Both the position numbers and the translations under genes were made by a program. Below are positions 50,583 through 59,164 of a stretch of DNA of 64,000 nucleotides, one piece after another (the first letter of the stretch is position 1; the number at the start of each line of letters is the position of its first letter). Origin of the DNA: DASZHJ01 sp035507155 (lineage in GTDB: Bacteria; Pseudomonadota; Alphaproteobacteria; ATCC43930; CGMCC-115725); contig DATJOK010000213.1 of the NCBI GenBank assembly GCA_035507155.1, forward strand, positions 1 through 64,000, given 5' to 3'. The notes beneath the pieces were generated by a model that saw nothing but the letters and a program-made list of their open reading frames with translations, was not told the origin of the DNA and did no database searches.

Positions 50583-52415
50583 ATGTTCACCACGAGACCG
50601 GAACTGCGCGGCACATTCGGCGTCGTCTCCACGACCCACTGGCTTGCTTCGGCGGCGGCGATGGGAATTCTCGAGCGGGGCGGCAACGCCTTCGACGCCG
50701 CGGCGACCGCGGGCTTCGTGCTGCAGATCGTCGAGCCGCATTTGAACGGCCCCGGCGGCGACGTGCCGATCCTGCTGTGGAACCGCCGCGCCGGCCGCGT
50801 CGAGGCGATCTGCGGCCAGGGCGTGGCGCCGGCCGCCGCCACGATCGGCGCTTTCGCGAAGCTCGGCCTCGACCTCGTGCCGGGGACCGGCCTGCTGCCG
50901 TCGGTGGTGCCCGGCGCCTTCGGCGCCTGGATGAAGCTCCTCAACGACCACGGCACCCTGCGGGTCGAGGACGTGCTGACGCCGGCGATCCATTACGCCG
51001 GCGGCGGCTATCCGCTGGTGGCGCGCATTCCCGCCGCGATCGAGAGCGTGCGTCAGCTCTTCGAGACGGAGTGGCCGACCTCGGCGGCGATCTATCTCGC
51101 CGGCGGCAAGGTGCCCGAGACCGGCCGGCTGTTCCGCAATCCCGTCATCGCCCGGACCTACACCCGCGTCATCGCCGAGGCGCAGGCGGCGGGCGGCGGT
51201 CGCGAGGCGCAGATCGAGGCGGCGCGGCGCGCCTGGTACGAGGGCTTCGCCGCCGAGGCGATCGACCGCTTCTACCGGACGCAGGAGCTGATGGACACCT
51301 CCGGCCGCCGCCATCGCGGCCTGCTGCGCGGCGACGACATGGCGCGCTGGCGCGCCGCCGTCGAGACGCCGCTCACCTACGACTATCACGGCTACACCGT
51401 CGCCAAATGCGGGCCCTGGAGCCAGGGGCCGCTCTTCCTGCAGCAGTTGGCACTGCTCAAATCCCTCGACATCGCCGGCATGGATCCGCTCGGGCCCGAC
51501 TTCGCCCATGCGGTGGTGGAGAGCGCGAAGCTCGTCTTCGCCGATCGCGAGGCGTGGTACGGCGATCCCGACTTCGTCGAGGTGCCGGTGCAGGCGCTGC
51601 TCTCCGACGACTACGCCGCGGCGCGCCGCGCGCTCATCGGCGAGCGCGCGTCCTTCGATCTCCGCCCAGGCTCGCCCGATGGCCGCGCGCCGCGCCTGCC
51701 GCAGGCGGTGCTGGCGCGCAGGAGCGGCATCGGCGCGGTGGCGGGCGTTGGCGAGCCGACCCAGGCGCGGCTCGGCGTCGGCGAGCCCACCATGGCACGC
51801 GAGGCCGACCGCCGCGCCACCGCCGGCGACACCTGTCACGTCGACGTGATCGACCGCTGGGGCAACATGGTGGCGGCGACGCCGAGCGGCGGCTGGTTCC
51901 AGAGCTCGCCGGCGATCCCGGAGCTCGGCTTCAGCATCACCACGCGCGGCCAGATGTTCTGGCTGGAGGAGGGGCTGCCGAACAGCCTCGCGCCCGGCAA
52001 GCGGCCGCGCACCACGCTGACGCCGTCGCTGGCGCTCAAGAACGGCGAGCCCTACATGGCCTTCGGCACGCCCGGCGGCGATCAGCAGGAGCAGTGGCAA
52101 ATGGCCTTCTTCCTGCGCCACCTGCATCACGGCATGAACCTGCAGGAGGCGATCGACGCGCCCTCCTTCCACACCGAGCACATGCCGAGCTCGTTCTGGC
52201 CGCGCGAGGCGAAGCCCGGCGTGGTGGTGCTGGAGGGCCGGACATCGGCGGCGACCCAGGCAGGGATGCGCGCGCGCGGCCATGCGGTGCAGGTCGGCGA
52301 GGACTGGTCCGAGGGCCGGCTCTCCGCCTGCGCGCTCGAGCGCACGCCCGAGGGAAACATTCTCAAGGCCGGCGCCAACCCGCGCGGCATGCAGGGTTAC
52401 GCCGTCGGGCGGTAA
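50583..52415 (+). CDS. ggt: Gamma-glutamyltransferase family protein (Ntn hydrolase)
   Basis: 610 residues without a recognisable signal peptide, so probably cytoplasmic, unlike secreted E. coli-type enzymes. The large-subunit start 'GGNAFDAAATAGFVLQIVEPHLNGPGGDVPILLW' and the autoprocessing site GDT|CHVDVIDRWGNMVAATPS are present. Thr417 is the predicted nucleophile at the new N-terminus of the small subunit. 'SSPAIPELGFSITTRGQMFW.....NSLAPGKRPRTTLTPS' and 'AFGTPGGDQQEQW' complete the fold. It hydrolyses gamma-glutamyl bonds, here perhaps of imported peptides. A small GVGEPT duplication occurs about 397-408. ATG after GGAG. Confidence 0.93.
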   Translation: MFTTRPELRGTFGVVSTTHWLASAAAMGILERGGNAFDAAATAGFVLQIVEPHLNGPGGDVPILLWNRRAGRVEAICGQGVAPAAATIGAFAKLGLDLVPGTGLLPSVVPGAFGAWMKLLNDHGTLRVEDVLTPAIHYAGGGYPLVARIPAAIESVRQLFETEWPTSAAIYLAGGKVPETGRLFRNPVIARTYTRVIAEAQAAGGGREAQIEAARRAWYEGFAAEAIDRFYRTQELMDTSGRRHRGLLRGDDMARWRAAVETPLTYDYHGYTVAKCGPWSQGPLFLQQLALLKSLDIAGMDPLGPDFAHAVVESAKLVFADREAWYGDPDFVEVPVQALLSDDYAAARRALIGERASFDLRPGSPDGRAPRLPQAVLARRSGIGAVAGVGEPTQARLGVGEPTMAREADRRATAGDTCHVDVIDRWGNMVAATPSGGWFQSSPAIPELGFSITTRGQMFWLEEGLPNSLAPGKRPRTTLTPSLALKNGEPYMAFGTPGGDQQEQWQMAFFLRHLHHGMNLQEAIDAPSFHTEHMPSSFWPREAKPGVVVLEGRTSAATQAGMRARGHAVQVGEDWSEGRLSACALERTPEGNILKAGANPRGMQGYAVGR

Positions 52416-52434
52416 AGAGAACGGGAGATAGGTC

Positions 52435-52466
52435 GGCGCCGGCATGCGGTTTGCTTTGCCGGTGCC
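52435..52466 (+). promoter_or_regulatory. Intergenic hairpin between ggt and DUF1028 gene
   Basis: GGCGCCGGCA (52435-52444) pairs with TGCCGGTGCC (52457-52466), with one G-U pair and a 12-base loop. No T-run follows, so it may stabilise mRNA ends rather than terminate. It sits in the 79-base gap after ggt. Confidence 0.4.
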
Positions 52467-52494
52467 ACAGGGAGTTGGTTCGAGGGCTTAAGGC

Positions 52495-53214
52495 ATGACC
52501 TGGTCGATCGTCGCGCGTGATCCCGCGAGCGGCGCCTTCGGCGTCGCGGTGACGACGAAATTCTTCGCGGTGGGCGCGCTCTGCCCGCATGCCGCGAGCG
52601 GCACCGGCGCGCTTGCGACCCAGGCGCTGATCAACCCAACCTTCGGTCCGCGCGGACTTCGCCTCCTGCGGGAAGGCGTGGCGGCGGCGACCGTGATCGA
52701 GACGCTGCTCTCGACCGACCAGGGACGCGAGACGCGGCAGATCCACGTGCTCGATGCCGCCGGCCGCAATGCGGCGCACACCGGCCGCGATTGCGTCGGC
52801 TGGTGCGGCCATCTGCTGCGCCCGGGCTTCTCGGTCGCCGGCAACATGCTGGCGGGGCCGCGCGTCGTCGAGGACACCGCCACCGCCTACGAGGCGAGCG
52901 GCCATCTGCCTTTCGCCGAGCGCCTGCTTGCCGCCCTCGATGCCGGCCAGGCCGCCGGCGGCGACAAGCGCGGCAAGCAGTCGGCGGCGGTCAAGATCTA
53001 CGCCGGGGAGGACTATCCCTGGCTCGACATCCGCGTCGACGATCACGCCGAGCCGCTCCAAGAGCTGCGTCGGCTCTATGAGGAGGCGCGGCGGATGTAT
53101 CTGGTCTTCGCGCGCTTCCTGCCGACCGCGCGCGATCCCTCCGGGATCTACGACCGCACGGTCATCAATGCCGAGCTCGCGCGCGTGCAGGAAGCGCTGA
53201 AGGCGGCGACGTGA
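52495..53214 (+). CDS. DUF1028-family protein (Ntn-hydrolase-like)
   Basis: 239 residues starting 'TWSIVARDPASGAFGVAVTTKFFAVGALCPHAASGTGALATQALINPTFGPRGL', the DUF1028 pattern. 'GRNAAHTGRDCVGWCGHLLRPGFSVAGNML' and 'ERLLAALDAGQAAGGDKRGKQSAAVKI' follow. The family is predicted to be an N-terminal-nucleophile amidohydrolase, and it is often found beside peptide transporters and gamma-glutamyltransferases (family observation). Here it stands between ggt and an Opp-type importer, which supports a peptidase role (inference). Confidence 0.92.
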   Translation: MTWSIVARDPASGAFGVAVTTKFFAVGALCPHAASGTGALATQALINPTFGPRGLRLLREGVAAATVIETLLSTDQGRETRQIHVLDAAGRNAAHTGRDCVGWCGHLLRPGFSVAGNMLAGPRVVEDTATAYEASGHLPFAERLLAALDAGQAAGGDKRGKQSAAVKIYAGEDYPWLDIRVDDHAEPLQELRRLYEEARRMYLVFARFLPTARDPSGIYDRTVINAELARVQEALKAAT

Positions 53215-53227
53215 GCGCTGCGACGCC

Positions 53228-54262
53228 ATGCCCGTGACCCTCGCCGCCAGCGCGCCCGCGGCGCGCGCCGCCGCCGAGCCGCGGCCGGTGCTGGAGGTGC
53301 GGGAGCTCCGCACTTATTTCGCCACCGACGGCGGCGAGCTCCGCGCGGTCGACGGCGTCAGCTTCTCGGTGGCGCCCGGCCGCACCCTCGGCATCGTCGG
53401 CGAGTCCGGCTGCGGCAAGAGCATGACGGCGCTCTCGGTGATGGGGCTCATCCCCGAGCCGCCCGGCCGCATCGCCGGCGGCGAGATCCTGTTCGACGGC
53501 GTCGATCTCCTGAAGCTCTCGCCCGCCGAGCTGCGCGAGCGGCGCGGCAACCAGATGTCGATGATCTTCCAGGAGCCGATGACCTCGCTCAACCCGGCGT
53601 TCACGGTCGGCGACCAGATCATCGAGGGCATCCTCCGTCATCGCAAGGTGACGAAGCAGCAGGCGCGGGAGCACGCGATCGAGATGCTGCGCCGTGTGCG
53701 CATCCCCTCGCCGGAGCGGCGCTTCGACGAGTATCCGCACAAGCTCTCCGGCGGCATGCGCCAGCGGGTGATGATCGCCATGGCGCTCGCCTGCGATCCG
53801 AAGCTCTTGATCGCCGACGAGCCGACGACCGCCCTCGACGTCACCATCCAGGCGCAGATCCTGGAGCTGATGCGCCAGCTCCGCGACGAGACCGGCGCCG
53901 CCATCATGATGATCACCCATGACCTCGGCGTCATCGCCGAGATCGCCCATGAGGTGATCGTGATGTATGCGGGAAAGGTGGTGGAGCGCGCCGCCGTCGC
54001 CGACCTCTTCCGCGAGCCGCAGCATCCCTACACCATCGGCCTCCTGGGCTCGATCCCGAAGCTCACGGCGGCGCAGCCGCGCCTCACCACCATCGAAGGC
54101 ATGGTGCCGAACCCGTTGGCGACGCCCGAGGGCTGCCGCTTCCACCCGCGCTGCCCCTTCGCGGTCGATGAATGCCGCGCCGCCGAGCCGCCGCTGCGCG
54201 AGATCCGGCCGGGCCAGCTTGCCGCCTGCTGGCGCGCGCCGCTCGGCGAAGGCGGGCTCTGA
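53228..54262 (+). CDS. Peptide ABC transporter ATP-binding protein (OppD/DppD type)
   Basis: 344 residues. Walker A GESGCGKSM (with Met where Thr/Ser is usual in other ABCs, normal for OppD), signature LSGGMRQRV, Walker B LLIADEPTTALDVTIQAQ, switch His in MITHDLGVIAE. The C-terminal oligopeptide/dipeptide-transport domain has the Fe-S-type cysteine set 'PEGCRFHPRCPFAVDECR' and 'LAACW'. Its stop overlaps the start of the next ATPase (TGATG). Part of the peptide importer with genes to 58978. Confidence 0.96.
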   Translation: MPVTLAASAPAARAAAEPRPVLEVRELRTYFATDGGELRAVDGVSFSVAPGRTLGIVGESGCGKSMTALSVMGLIPEPPGRIAGGEILFDGVDLLKLSPAELRERRGNQMSMIFQEPMTSLNPAFTVGDQIIEGILRHRKVTKQQAREHAIEMLRRVRIPSPERRFDEYPHKLSGGMRQRVMIAMALACDPKLLIADEPTTALDVTIQAQILELMRQLRDETGAAIMMITHDLGVIAEIAHEVIVMYAGKVVERAAVADLFREPQHPYTIGLLGSIPKLTAAQPRLTTIEGMVPNPLATPEGCRFHPRCPFAVDECRAAEPPLREIRPGQLAACWRAPLGEGGL

Positions 54263-55368
54263 TGGCGCCCGTGGCCGGCAACGGCGCCGCCGCGCCGCTT
54301 CTCGAAGTCGAGCACCTCGTCCGGCATTTCGCGGTGCGCCGCGGCTTCTTCGGCCGCCAGGTCGGCGCGGTGAAGGCGGTCGACGACATCAGCTTCACCG
54401 TCAACGCCGGCGAGACCGTGGCGCTGGTGGGCGAGAGCGGCTGCGGCAAGTCCACCACCGGCCGACTGGTGCTGCGCCTCATCGAGCCGAGCTCCGGCGT
54501 CGTGCGTTTCCGCGGCCGCAACATTTTCGACCTCGGCGCGCACGAAGTGCGCGGGCTCCGCGGCCAGCTGCAGATCGTGTTCCAGGATCCCTACGCCTCG
54601 CTCAACCCGCGGATGACCGTGGGGCAGATCCTGAGCGAGCCGCTGCGGCTCCATCGTCTCGCCGAGGGACCGGCGCTCCGCGCCCGCGTGGAGGAGCTCC
54701 TCGGCCTGGTGGGCCTCGCGCCGCATCACGCGCGCCGCTATCCCCACGAGTTCTCCGGCGGCCAGCGCCAGCGCATCGGCATCGCGCGCGCGCTCGCCGT
54801 CGAGCCGCAGCTCATCGTCTGCGACGAGCCGGTCTCCGCGCTCGACGTCTCGATCCAGGCGCAGGTGATCAACCTGCTGCAGGATCTGCAGCGCCGGCTC
54901 GGCCTCTCCTACATCTTCATCGCCCACGACCTCGCTGTCGTGAAGCACATCGCCGACCGCGTCGCGGTCATGTATCTCGGCAAGATCGTCGAGCTCGCGG
55001 AGAAGCAGGCGCTCTTCAGCACGCCGCGGCACCCCTATACCCAGGCGCTGCTGTCGGCGATCCCGGTGCCGGAGCCGGCGCTGAAGCGCCAGCGCATGCT
55101 GCTGCAGGGCGACGTGCCGAGCCCGATGGCGCCGCCGCCGGGCTGCCGCTTCCAGACCCGCTGCCCCTTCGCGCGCGAGCGCTGCCGGGTCGAGGAGCCG
55201 GTCTTCGAGCGCAGCGATGCCGGCCACCAGGTCGCCTGCCATTTCTGGCGCGAGATCGAGGTGCCGCCGCGCCTGCTGCCGCCCGCCGAGGCGGAGGCGG
55301 CGAGCCCGCGGGTCCGGCACCTGCAGTCGTTCTTCGCCAAGCGGGCCGGCGCGGCCACGGTGGCGTGA
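54262..55368 (+). CDS. Peptide ABC transporter ATP-binding protein (OppF/DppF type)
   Basis: 368 residues. Walker A GESGCGKST, Q-loop 'IVFQDPYASLNPRMTVGQI', signature FSGGQRQRIGIARA, Walker B LIVCDEPVSALDVSIQAQ, 'FIAHDLAVVKHIADRVAVMYLGKIVE'. The C-terminal cysteine domain reads 'GCRFQTRCPFARERCR'. The start is the ATG overlapping the OppD stop; the open frame upstream to 54172 is not family-like. Forms the ATPase heterodimer with the preceding protein. Confidence 0.96.
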   Translation: MAPVAGNGAAAPLLEVEHLVRHFAVRRGFFGRQVGAVKAVDDISFTVNAGETVALVGESGCGKSTTGRLVLRLIEPSSGVVRFRGRNIFDLGAHEVRGLRGQLQIVFQDPYASLNPRMTVGQILSEPLRLHRLAEGPALRARVEELLGLVGLAPHHARRYPHEFSGGQRQRIGIARALAVEPQLIVCDEPVSALDVSIQAQVINLLQDLQRRLGLSYIFIAHDLAVVKHIADRVAVMYLGKIVELAEKQALFSTPRHPYTQALLSAIPVPEPALKRQRMLLQGDVPSPMAPPPGCRFQTRCPFARERCRVEEPVFERSDAGHQVACHFWREIEVPPRLLPPAEAEAASPRVRHLQSFFAKRAGAATVA

Positions 55369-55472
55369 AGGAATTTCGGGCGGCCATGATGCGGCGAGGA
55401 GTTGGGTTTGCTATGGTCGCGCGCTCAAAGGGACGCCCGCCGAAGCGGGCGCAACGAACAGAGGAGGTTGGG

Positions 55473-56984
55473 ATGGCTTGGTTAAGGACGACAGCGATCG
55501 CGGCCCTGCTGCTGGCGGCGAGCGCCGGCACGGGCATCGCCGAGACGACGCTCAGGATCGGGCTCGCGGAGGATCCGGACATTCTCGATCCGACGCTGGC
55601 GCGCACCTTCGTCGGCCGCGTCGTCTTCGCCTCGCTCTGCGACAAGCTCTTCGACATCACGCCCGAGGTGAAGATCGTGCCGCAGCTCGCCTCCGCCTAC
55701 AAGTGGAGCGACGACGGCAAGACGCTCACCATCACGCTCCGGCAGGGCGTCGTCTTCCACGACGGCGAGCCGATGAACGCCGCCGCCGTCAAGTACAGCC
55801 TCGAGCGGCATCTGACCTTCCCGGGCTCGACCCGCAAGAGCGAGATCAGCTCGATCCAGAGCATCGACGTCGTCGACGATCACACGGTGAAGCTCAACCT
55901 CTCGGCGCCGCTCTCGCCGCTGCTGGCGGCGCTCGCCGATCGCGCCGGCATGATCGTCTCGCCGAAGGCCGCGGAGGCGGAGAAGGACAAGTTCGGCAAC
56001 CACCCGGTCTGCGCCGGACCCTACAAATTCGTCGAGCGCGTGGCGCAGGACCACATCACCGTCGAGAAATTCGACAAGTACTGGGACAAGGACAAGATCC
56101 ACATCGACAAGATCGTGTTCCAGCCGATTCCCGACAATTCCGTCCGTGTCGCCAATCTGCGCTCCGGCGGCCTCGACTTCATCGAGCGCGTGGCGCCCAC
56201 CGACCTCGCGCAGATCCGCGGCGACGGCAACCTGGCGGTCGCCTCGATCGGCGAGATCGGCTACCAGGGCATCACCATCAACACCGACAACGGGCCGATG
56301 TCGAAGAACCCGCTTGGCCAGGATCCGCGCATTCGCGAGGCGTTCTCGCTCTCGATCGACCGGCAGGCGCTCAATCAGGTGGTGTTCAACGGCGAGTATA
56401 TTCCGGGCAACCAGTGGGTCCCGCCCGGCAGCCCCTATTACGACAAGAGCTACCCGGTGCCGAAGCGCGACATCGCCAAGGCGAAGGCGCTTCTGAAGGA
56501 GGCCGGCGTCGAGCATCCGAGCTTCACGCTGATGTTCCCGAACAACACGGAGCCGCAGCAGGTCAATCAGGTCATCCAGTCGATGGCGGCAGAGGCGGGC
56601 TTCGACATCAAGCTGCAGGCGACCGAGTTTGCCTCGTCGCTCAAGCTGTCCACGGCAGGCCAGATGCAGGCGTACCAGATCGGCTGGAGCGGCCGCGTCG
56701 ATCCCGACGGCAACCTCTACAGCTTCGTCGCCTGCGGCGCGCCGCTCAACGACGGTCACTACTGCAACCAGACCGTCGACGCGGAGCTGAAGGCGGCGCG
56801 CTCGGTCGCCGATCCCGCCGAGCGCATGAAGCACTACGACAAGGCGGCGGACATCCTGCTGAAGGACCTGCCGATCATCTACCTCTATCACCGCAAGTGG
56901 ATCTACGCCTTCAACAAGAAGGTGACGGGCTTCCAGCCCTATCCCGACGGGCTCATTCGCCCGCAAGGCCTGGTGATGAAGTAA
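55473..56984 (+). CDS. Peptide ABC transporter solute-binding protein (SBP_bac_5)
   Basis: 503 residues: signal peptide (about 1-24, AGTGIAE), then the family 5 pattern 'LRIGLAEDPDILDPTLARTFVGRVVFASLCDKLFDI', 'PQLASAYKWSDDGKTLTITLRQGVVFHDGEPMNAAAVKYSLERH' and 'GPYKFVERV.....EKFDKYWDKDKIHIDKIVF'. Such proteins bind di- or oligopeptides, glutathione or related compounds; with ggt next door glutathione-like peptides are attractive (inference). An in-frame ATG lies at 55387, but GAGGAGG before 55473 fixes the start. A palindromic element lies between it and the permease genes. Confidence 0.94.
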   Translation: MAWLRTTAIAALLLAASAGTGIAETTLRIGLAEDPDILDPTLARTFVGRVVFASLCDKLFDITPEVKIVPQLASAYKWSDDGKTLTITLRQGVVFHDGEPMNAAAVKYSLERHLTFPGSTRKSEISSIQSIDVVDDHTVKLNLSAPLSPLLAALADRAGMIVSPKAAEAEKDKFGNHPVCAGPYKFVERVAQDHITVEKFDKYWDKDKIHIDKIVFQPIPDNSVRVANLRSGGLDFIERVAPTDLAQIRGDGNLAVASIGEIGYQGITINTDNGPMSKNPLGQDPRIREAFSLSIDRQALNQVVFNGEYIPGNQWVPPGSPYYDKSYPVPKRDIAKAKALLKEAGVEHPSFTLMFPNNTEPQQVNQVIQSMAAEAGFDIKLQATEFASSLKLSTAGQMQAYQIGWSGRVDPDGNLYSFVACGAPLNDGHYCNQTVDAELKAARSVADPAERMKHYDKAADILLKDLPIIYLYHRKWIYAFNKKVTGFQPYPDGLIRPQGLVMK

Positions 56985-57002
56985 GCGCTGGAACAATGTC
57001 GG

Positions 57003-57116
57003 TGCGTCCTTCGAGACGCGGCCCTTTGGGCCGCTCCTCAGGATGAGGTCCTTTCTTAGGGCCCTCTCCGATCTACCTCATCCTGAGGTGCGCGATAGCG
57101 CGTCTCGAAGGACGCA
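57003..57116. repeat. Dispersed palindromic element, copy 2, inside the peptide-transporter operon
   Basis: Perfect 18-bp outer arms (TGCGTCCTTCGAGACGCG, 57003-57020; CGCGTCTCGAAGGACGCA, 57099-57116). Inside them are CTCAGGATGAGG and CCTCATCCTGAGG segments. It has the same core as copy 1 (48926-49044) but different inner spacer. It sits 18 bases after the binding-protein stop and 33 bases before the first permease start. Confidence 0.92.
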
Positions 57117-57149
57117 GGACGTTTCCGCAATGCATGCGATCCGCGACCG

Positions 57150-58091
57150 ATGCTGACTTATCTCATCCGCCGCATCCTCATCATCATTCCGACGCTGTTC
57201 TTCGTCTCGATCATCATCTTCGGGCTGCAGCAGCTGCTGCCCGGCGATCCCGCTCTGGCGATGGCCGGCGAGGAGCGGGATCCGCAGGTGATCGCCTATC
57301 TCCGCCACAAGTACCATCTCGATCAGCCGCTGCCGGTGCGCTACGGCTACTGGATCAACGGGGTCCTGCACGGCGATCTCGGCGATTCCATCCGCATCAA
57401 CCAGCCGGTGCTGCTGCTCGTCGAGGAGAAGCTCCCGGTGACCGCCGAGCTCGCGGGCCTCGCCATGCTGTTTGCGCTGGTGATCGGCATCCCCGCCGGC
57501 GTCATCTCCGCGGTGAAGAACGGCAAGCTCGTCGACTATGCCGCCAATGTCTTCGCGCTCTGGGGGCTGTCGACGCCGAATTTCTGGCTTGGATTCCTGC
57601 TCATCATGCTCTTCTCGGTGAAGCTCGGCTGGTTGCCGGCCTCGGGCTTCGTCAGTCCGACGGAGGATCTCGGCCAGAACCTCGCGACCCTGGTGATGCC
57701 GGCCTTCGTGCTCGGCAACGCCATCGCCGCCATCATGATGCGCCACACGCGGAGCGCGATGCTGCAGGTGCTGGGCGCCGACTACGTGCGCACCGCCCGC
57801 GCCAAGGGCCTCGACGAGCGCGTGGTGGTGCTGAAGCACGCGCTTCGCAACGCGCTCGTTCCCGTGGTGACCCTCGGCGCGCTGGAGTTCGGCCAGCTGC
57901 TCTCCGGCGCGGTGCTGACCGAGCAGGTCTTCACCATCCCGGGCTTCGGCAAGCTCATCGTCGATGCGGTCTTCAATCGCGACTACGCGGTGGTGCAGGG
58001 CGTGGTGCTCTGCACGGCGACCGCCTACATCGTGCTGAACCTGATGGCGGACATCTGCTACTTCCTCGTCAATCCGAGGCTGCGCGCATGA
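57150..58091 (+). CDS. Peptide ABC transporter permease (DppB/OppB type)
   Basis: 313 residues with six helices. 'LLPGDPALAMAGEERDPQVIAYLRHKYHLDQPLPVRYGYWINGVLHGDLGDSI' is the OppB-family periplasmic block. The docking loop is 'VLGADYVRTARAKGLDERVVVLKHALRNALVPVVT', and 'LSGAVLTEQVFTIPGFGKLIVDAVFNRDYAVVQG' follows. Its stop overlaps the DppC-type start by 4 bases. It follows the palindromic element, and no new promoter was recognised. Confidence 0.96.
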   Translation: MLTYLIRRILIIIPTLFFVSIIIFGLQQLLPGDPALAMAGEERDPQVIAYLRHKYHLDQPLPVRYGYWINGVLHGDLGDSIRINQPVLLLVEEKLPVTAELAGLAMLFALVIGIPAGVISAVKNGKLVDYAANVFALWGLSTPNFWLGFLLIMLFSVKLGWLPASGFVSPTEDLGQNLATLVMPAFVLGNAIAAIMMRHTRSAMLQVLGADYVRTARAKGLDERVVVLKHALRNALVPVVTLGALEFGQLLSGAVLTEQVFTIPGFGKLIVDAVFNRDYAVVQGVVLCTATAYIVLNLMADICYFLVNPRLRA

Positions 58092-58978
58092 CCGCGATCG
58101 GCTTCGACAGCGCCGCCGTCAAGGCGGGCGAGCTCCCCGACGACCGGCCGTGGCGGCGTGCCTTCCGGCGGCTCATTCGCCGACGCGGCGCCATGGTGGG
58201 CCTCGCGGTCGTGGTGTTCTTCGTCCTGGTGGCGGTGTTCGCGCCGCTGATCGCGCCCTACGGGCCGACCGCCACCGACTGGAGCGCGGTCAGGAAGGCG
58301 CCGAGCCTCGCGCATTGGTTCGGCACCGACGAGATCGGCCGCGACGTGCTCTCCCGCGTCATCTTCGGCGCCCGCGCCTCGCTGCTGGCGGGCGTCGTCT
58401 CGGTCAGCATCTCGATCCTCTGCGGCGTGCCGGTGGGCCTGCTCTCGGGCTATGTCGGCGGATTCCTCGACGGGCTCCTGATGCGCATCGTCGATGCCAT
58501 GCTGGCCTGCCCGTTCCTGATCCTGGCGATCGCGCTCGCCGCCTTCCTCGGCCCCAACCTCACCAATGCGATGATCGCCATCGGCATCTCGGCGATGCCG
58601 GCCTTCGTGCGGCTCGCCCGCGCGCAGACGCTCTCCACCAAGGTCGAGGACTACGTCGAGGCGGCGCGCGCGGTCGGCAATCCGCACTACCGCATCGTGC
58701 TGCGCCATATCCTCCCCAACATCCTGGCGCCGATCATGGTGCAGGCGACGCTCGCCATCGCGCTCGCCATCATCGCCGAGGCGAGCCTCTCCTTCCTGGG
58801 CTTGGGGCAGCAGCCGCCGGCGCCGAGCTGGGGCAGCATGCTCAACACCGCCAAGAACTTCCTCGACCAGGCGCCGTGGATGGCGTGGTGGCCGGGGCTC
58901 GCCATCTTCGTGGTGGTGCTCTCCTTCAACCTGCTTGGCGACGGCCTCCGCGACGCGCTCGACCCGAAGCAGCGGTAG
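58088..58978 (+). CDS. Peptide ABC transporter permease (DppC/OppC type)
   Basis: 296 residues. An N-terminal cytoplasmic stretch (about 1-36) leads to 'GLAVVVFFVLVAVFAPLIAPYGPTATDW......PSLAHWFGTDEIGRDVLSRVIFGARASL', the OppC hallmark. The docking loop 'TKVEDYVEAARAVGNPHYRIVLRHILPNILAPI' follows. It pairs with DppB-type permease and closes the ggt to dppC block. 186 bases follow before the chemoreceptor gene. Confidence 0.96.
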   Translation: MTAIGFDSAAVKAGELPDDRPWRRAFRRLIRRRGAMVGLAVVVFFVLVAVFAPLIAPYGPTATDWSAVRKAPSLAHWFGTDEIGRDVLSRVIFGARASLLAGVVSVSISILCGVPVGLLSGYVGGFLDGLLMRIVDAMLACPFLILAIALAAFLGPNLTNAMIAIGISAMPAFVRLARAQTLSTKVEDYVEAARAVGNPHYRIVLRHILPNILAPIMVQATLAIALAIIAEASLSFLGLGQQPPAPSWGSMLNTAKNFLDQAPWMAWWPGLAIFVVVLSFNLLGDGLRDALDPKQR

Positions 58979-59164
58979 CGTGCCGACCTCCGGTTGGAGC
59001 GCCGACAACTCCCTATCGCTCCGGTAGAAATCCGCACGCCACAGGGGCGACGATGACGGTCTTTGTGGCGCGCGACGGTAGGCGCGCCCGCGGGGAATAA
59101 GCATTTTTCCATAATTAGCCGCGCACTTTTGGGCATGCCCGCCCTCTCGAGAGGACCCCTGCCC
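58979..59164. other. Intergenic region before the chemoreceptor gene
   Basis: Contains a 7-bp perfect hairpin (GGCGCGC, 59067-59073; GCGCGCC, 59082-59088) and then an AT-rich stretch (about 59096-59118, AATAAGCATTTTTCC). Together they could be terminator-like for the transporter, or promoter for the chemoreceptor. Neither reading is certain. Confidence 0.4.

Noticed and set aside
53967..55472. Long in-frame extension upstream of the peptide-binding protein
   Set aside because: The part before 55473 is an alternative frame of the two ATPase genes; signal peptide and GAGGAGG site put the start at 55473.
48926..57116. CRISPR-like or transposon-end interpretation of the palindromic elements
   Set aside because: Only two separate copies 8 kb apart, no regular spacing, no transposase and no target-site duplication seen.
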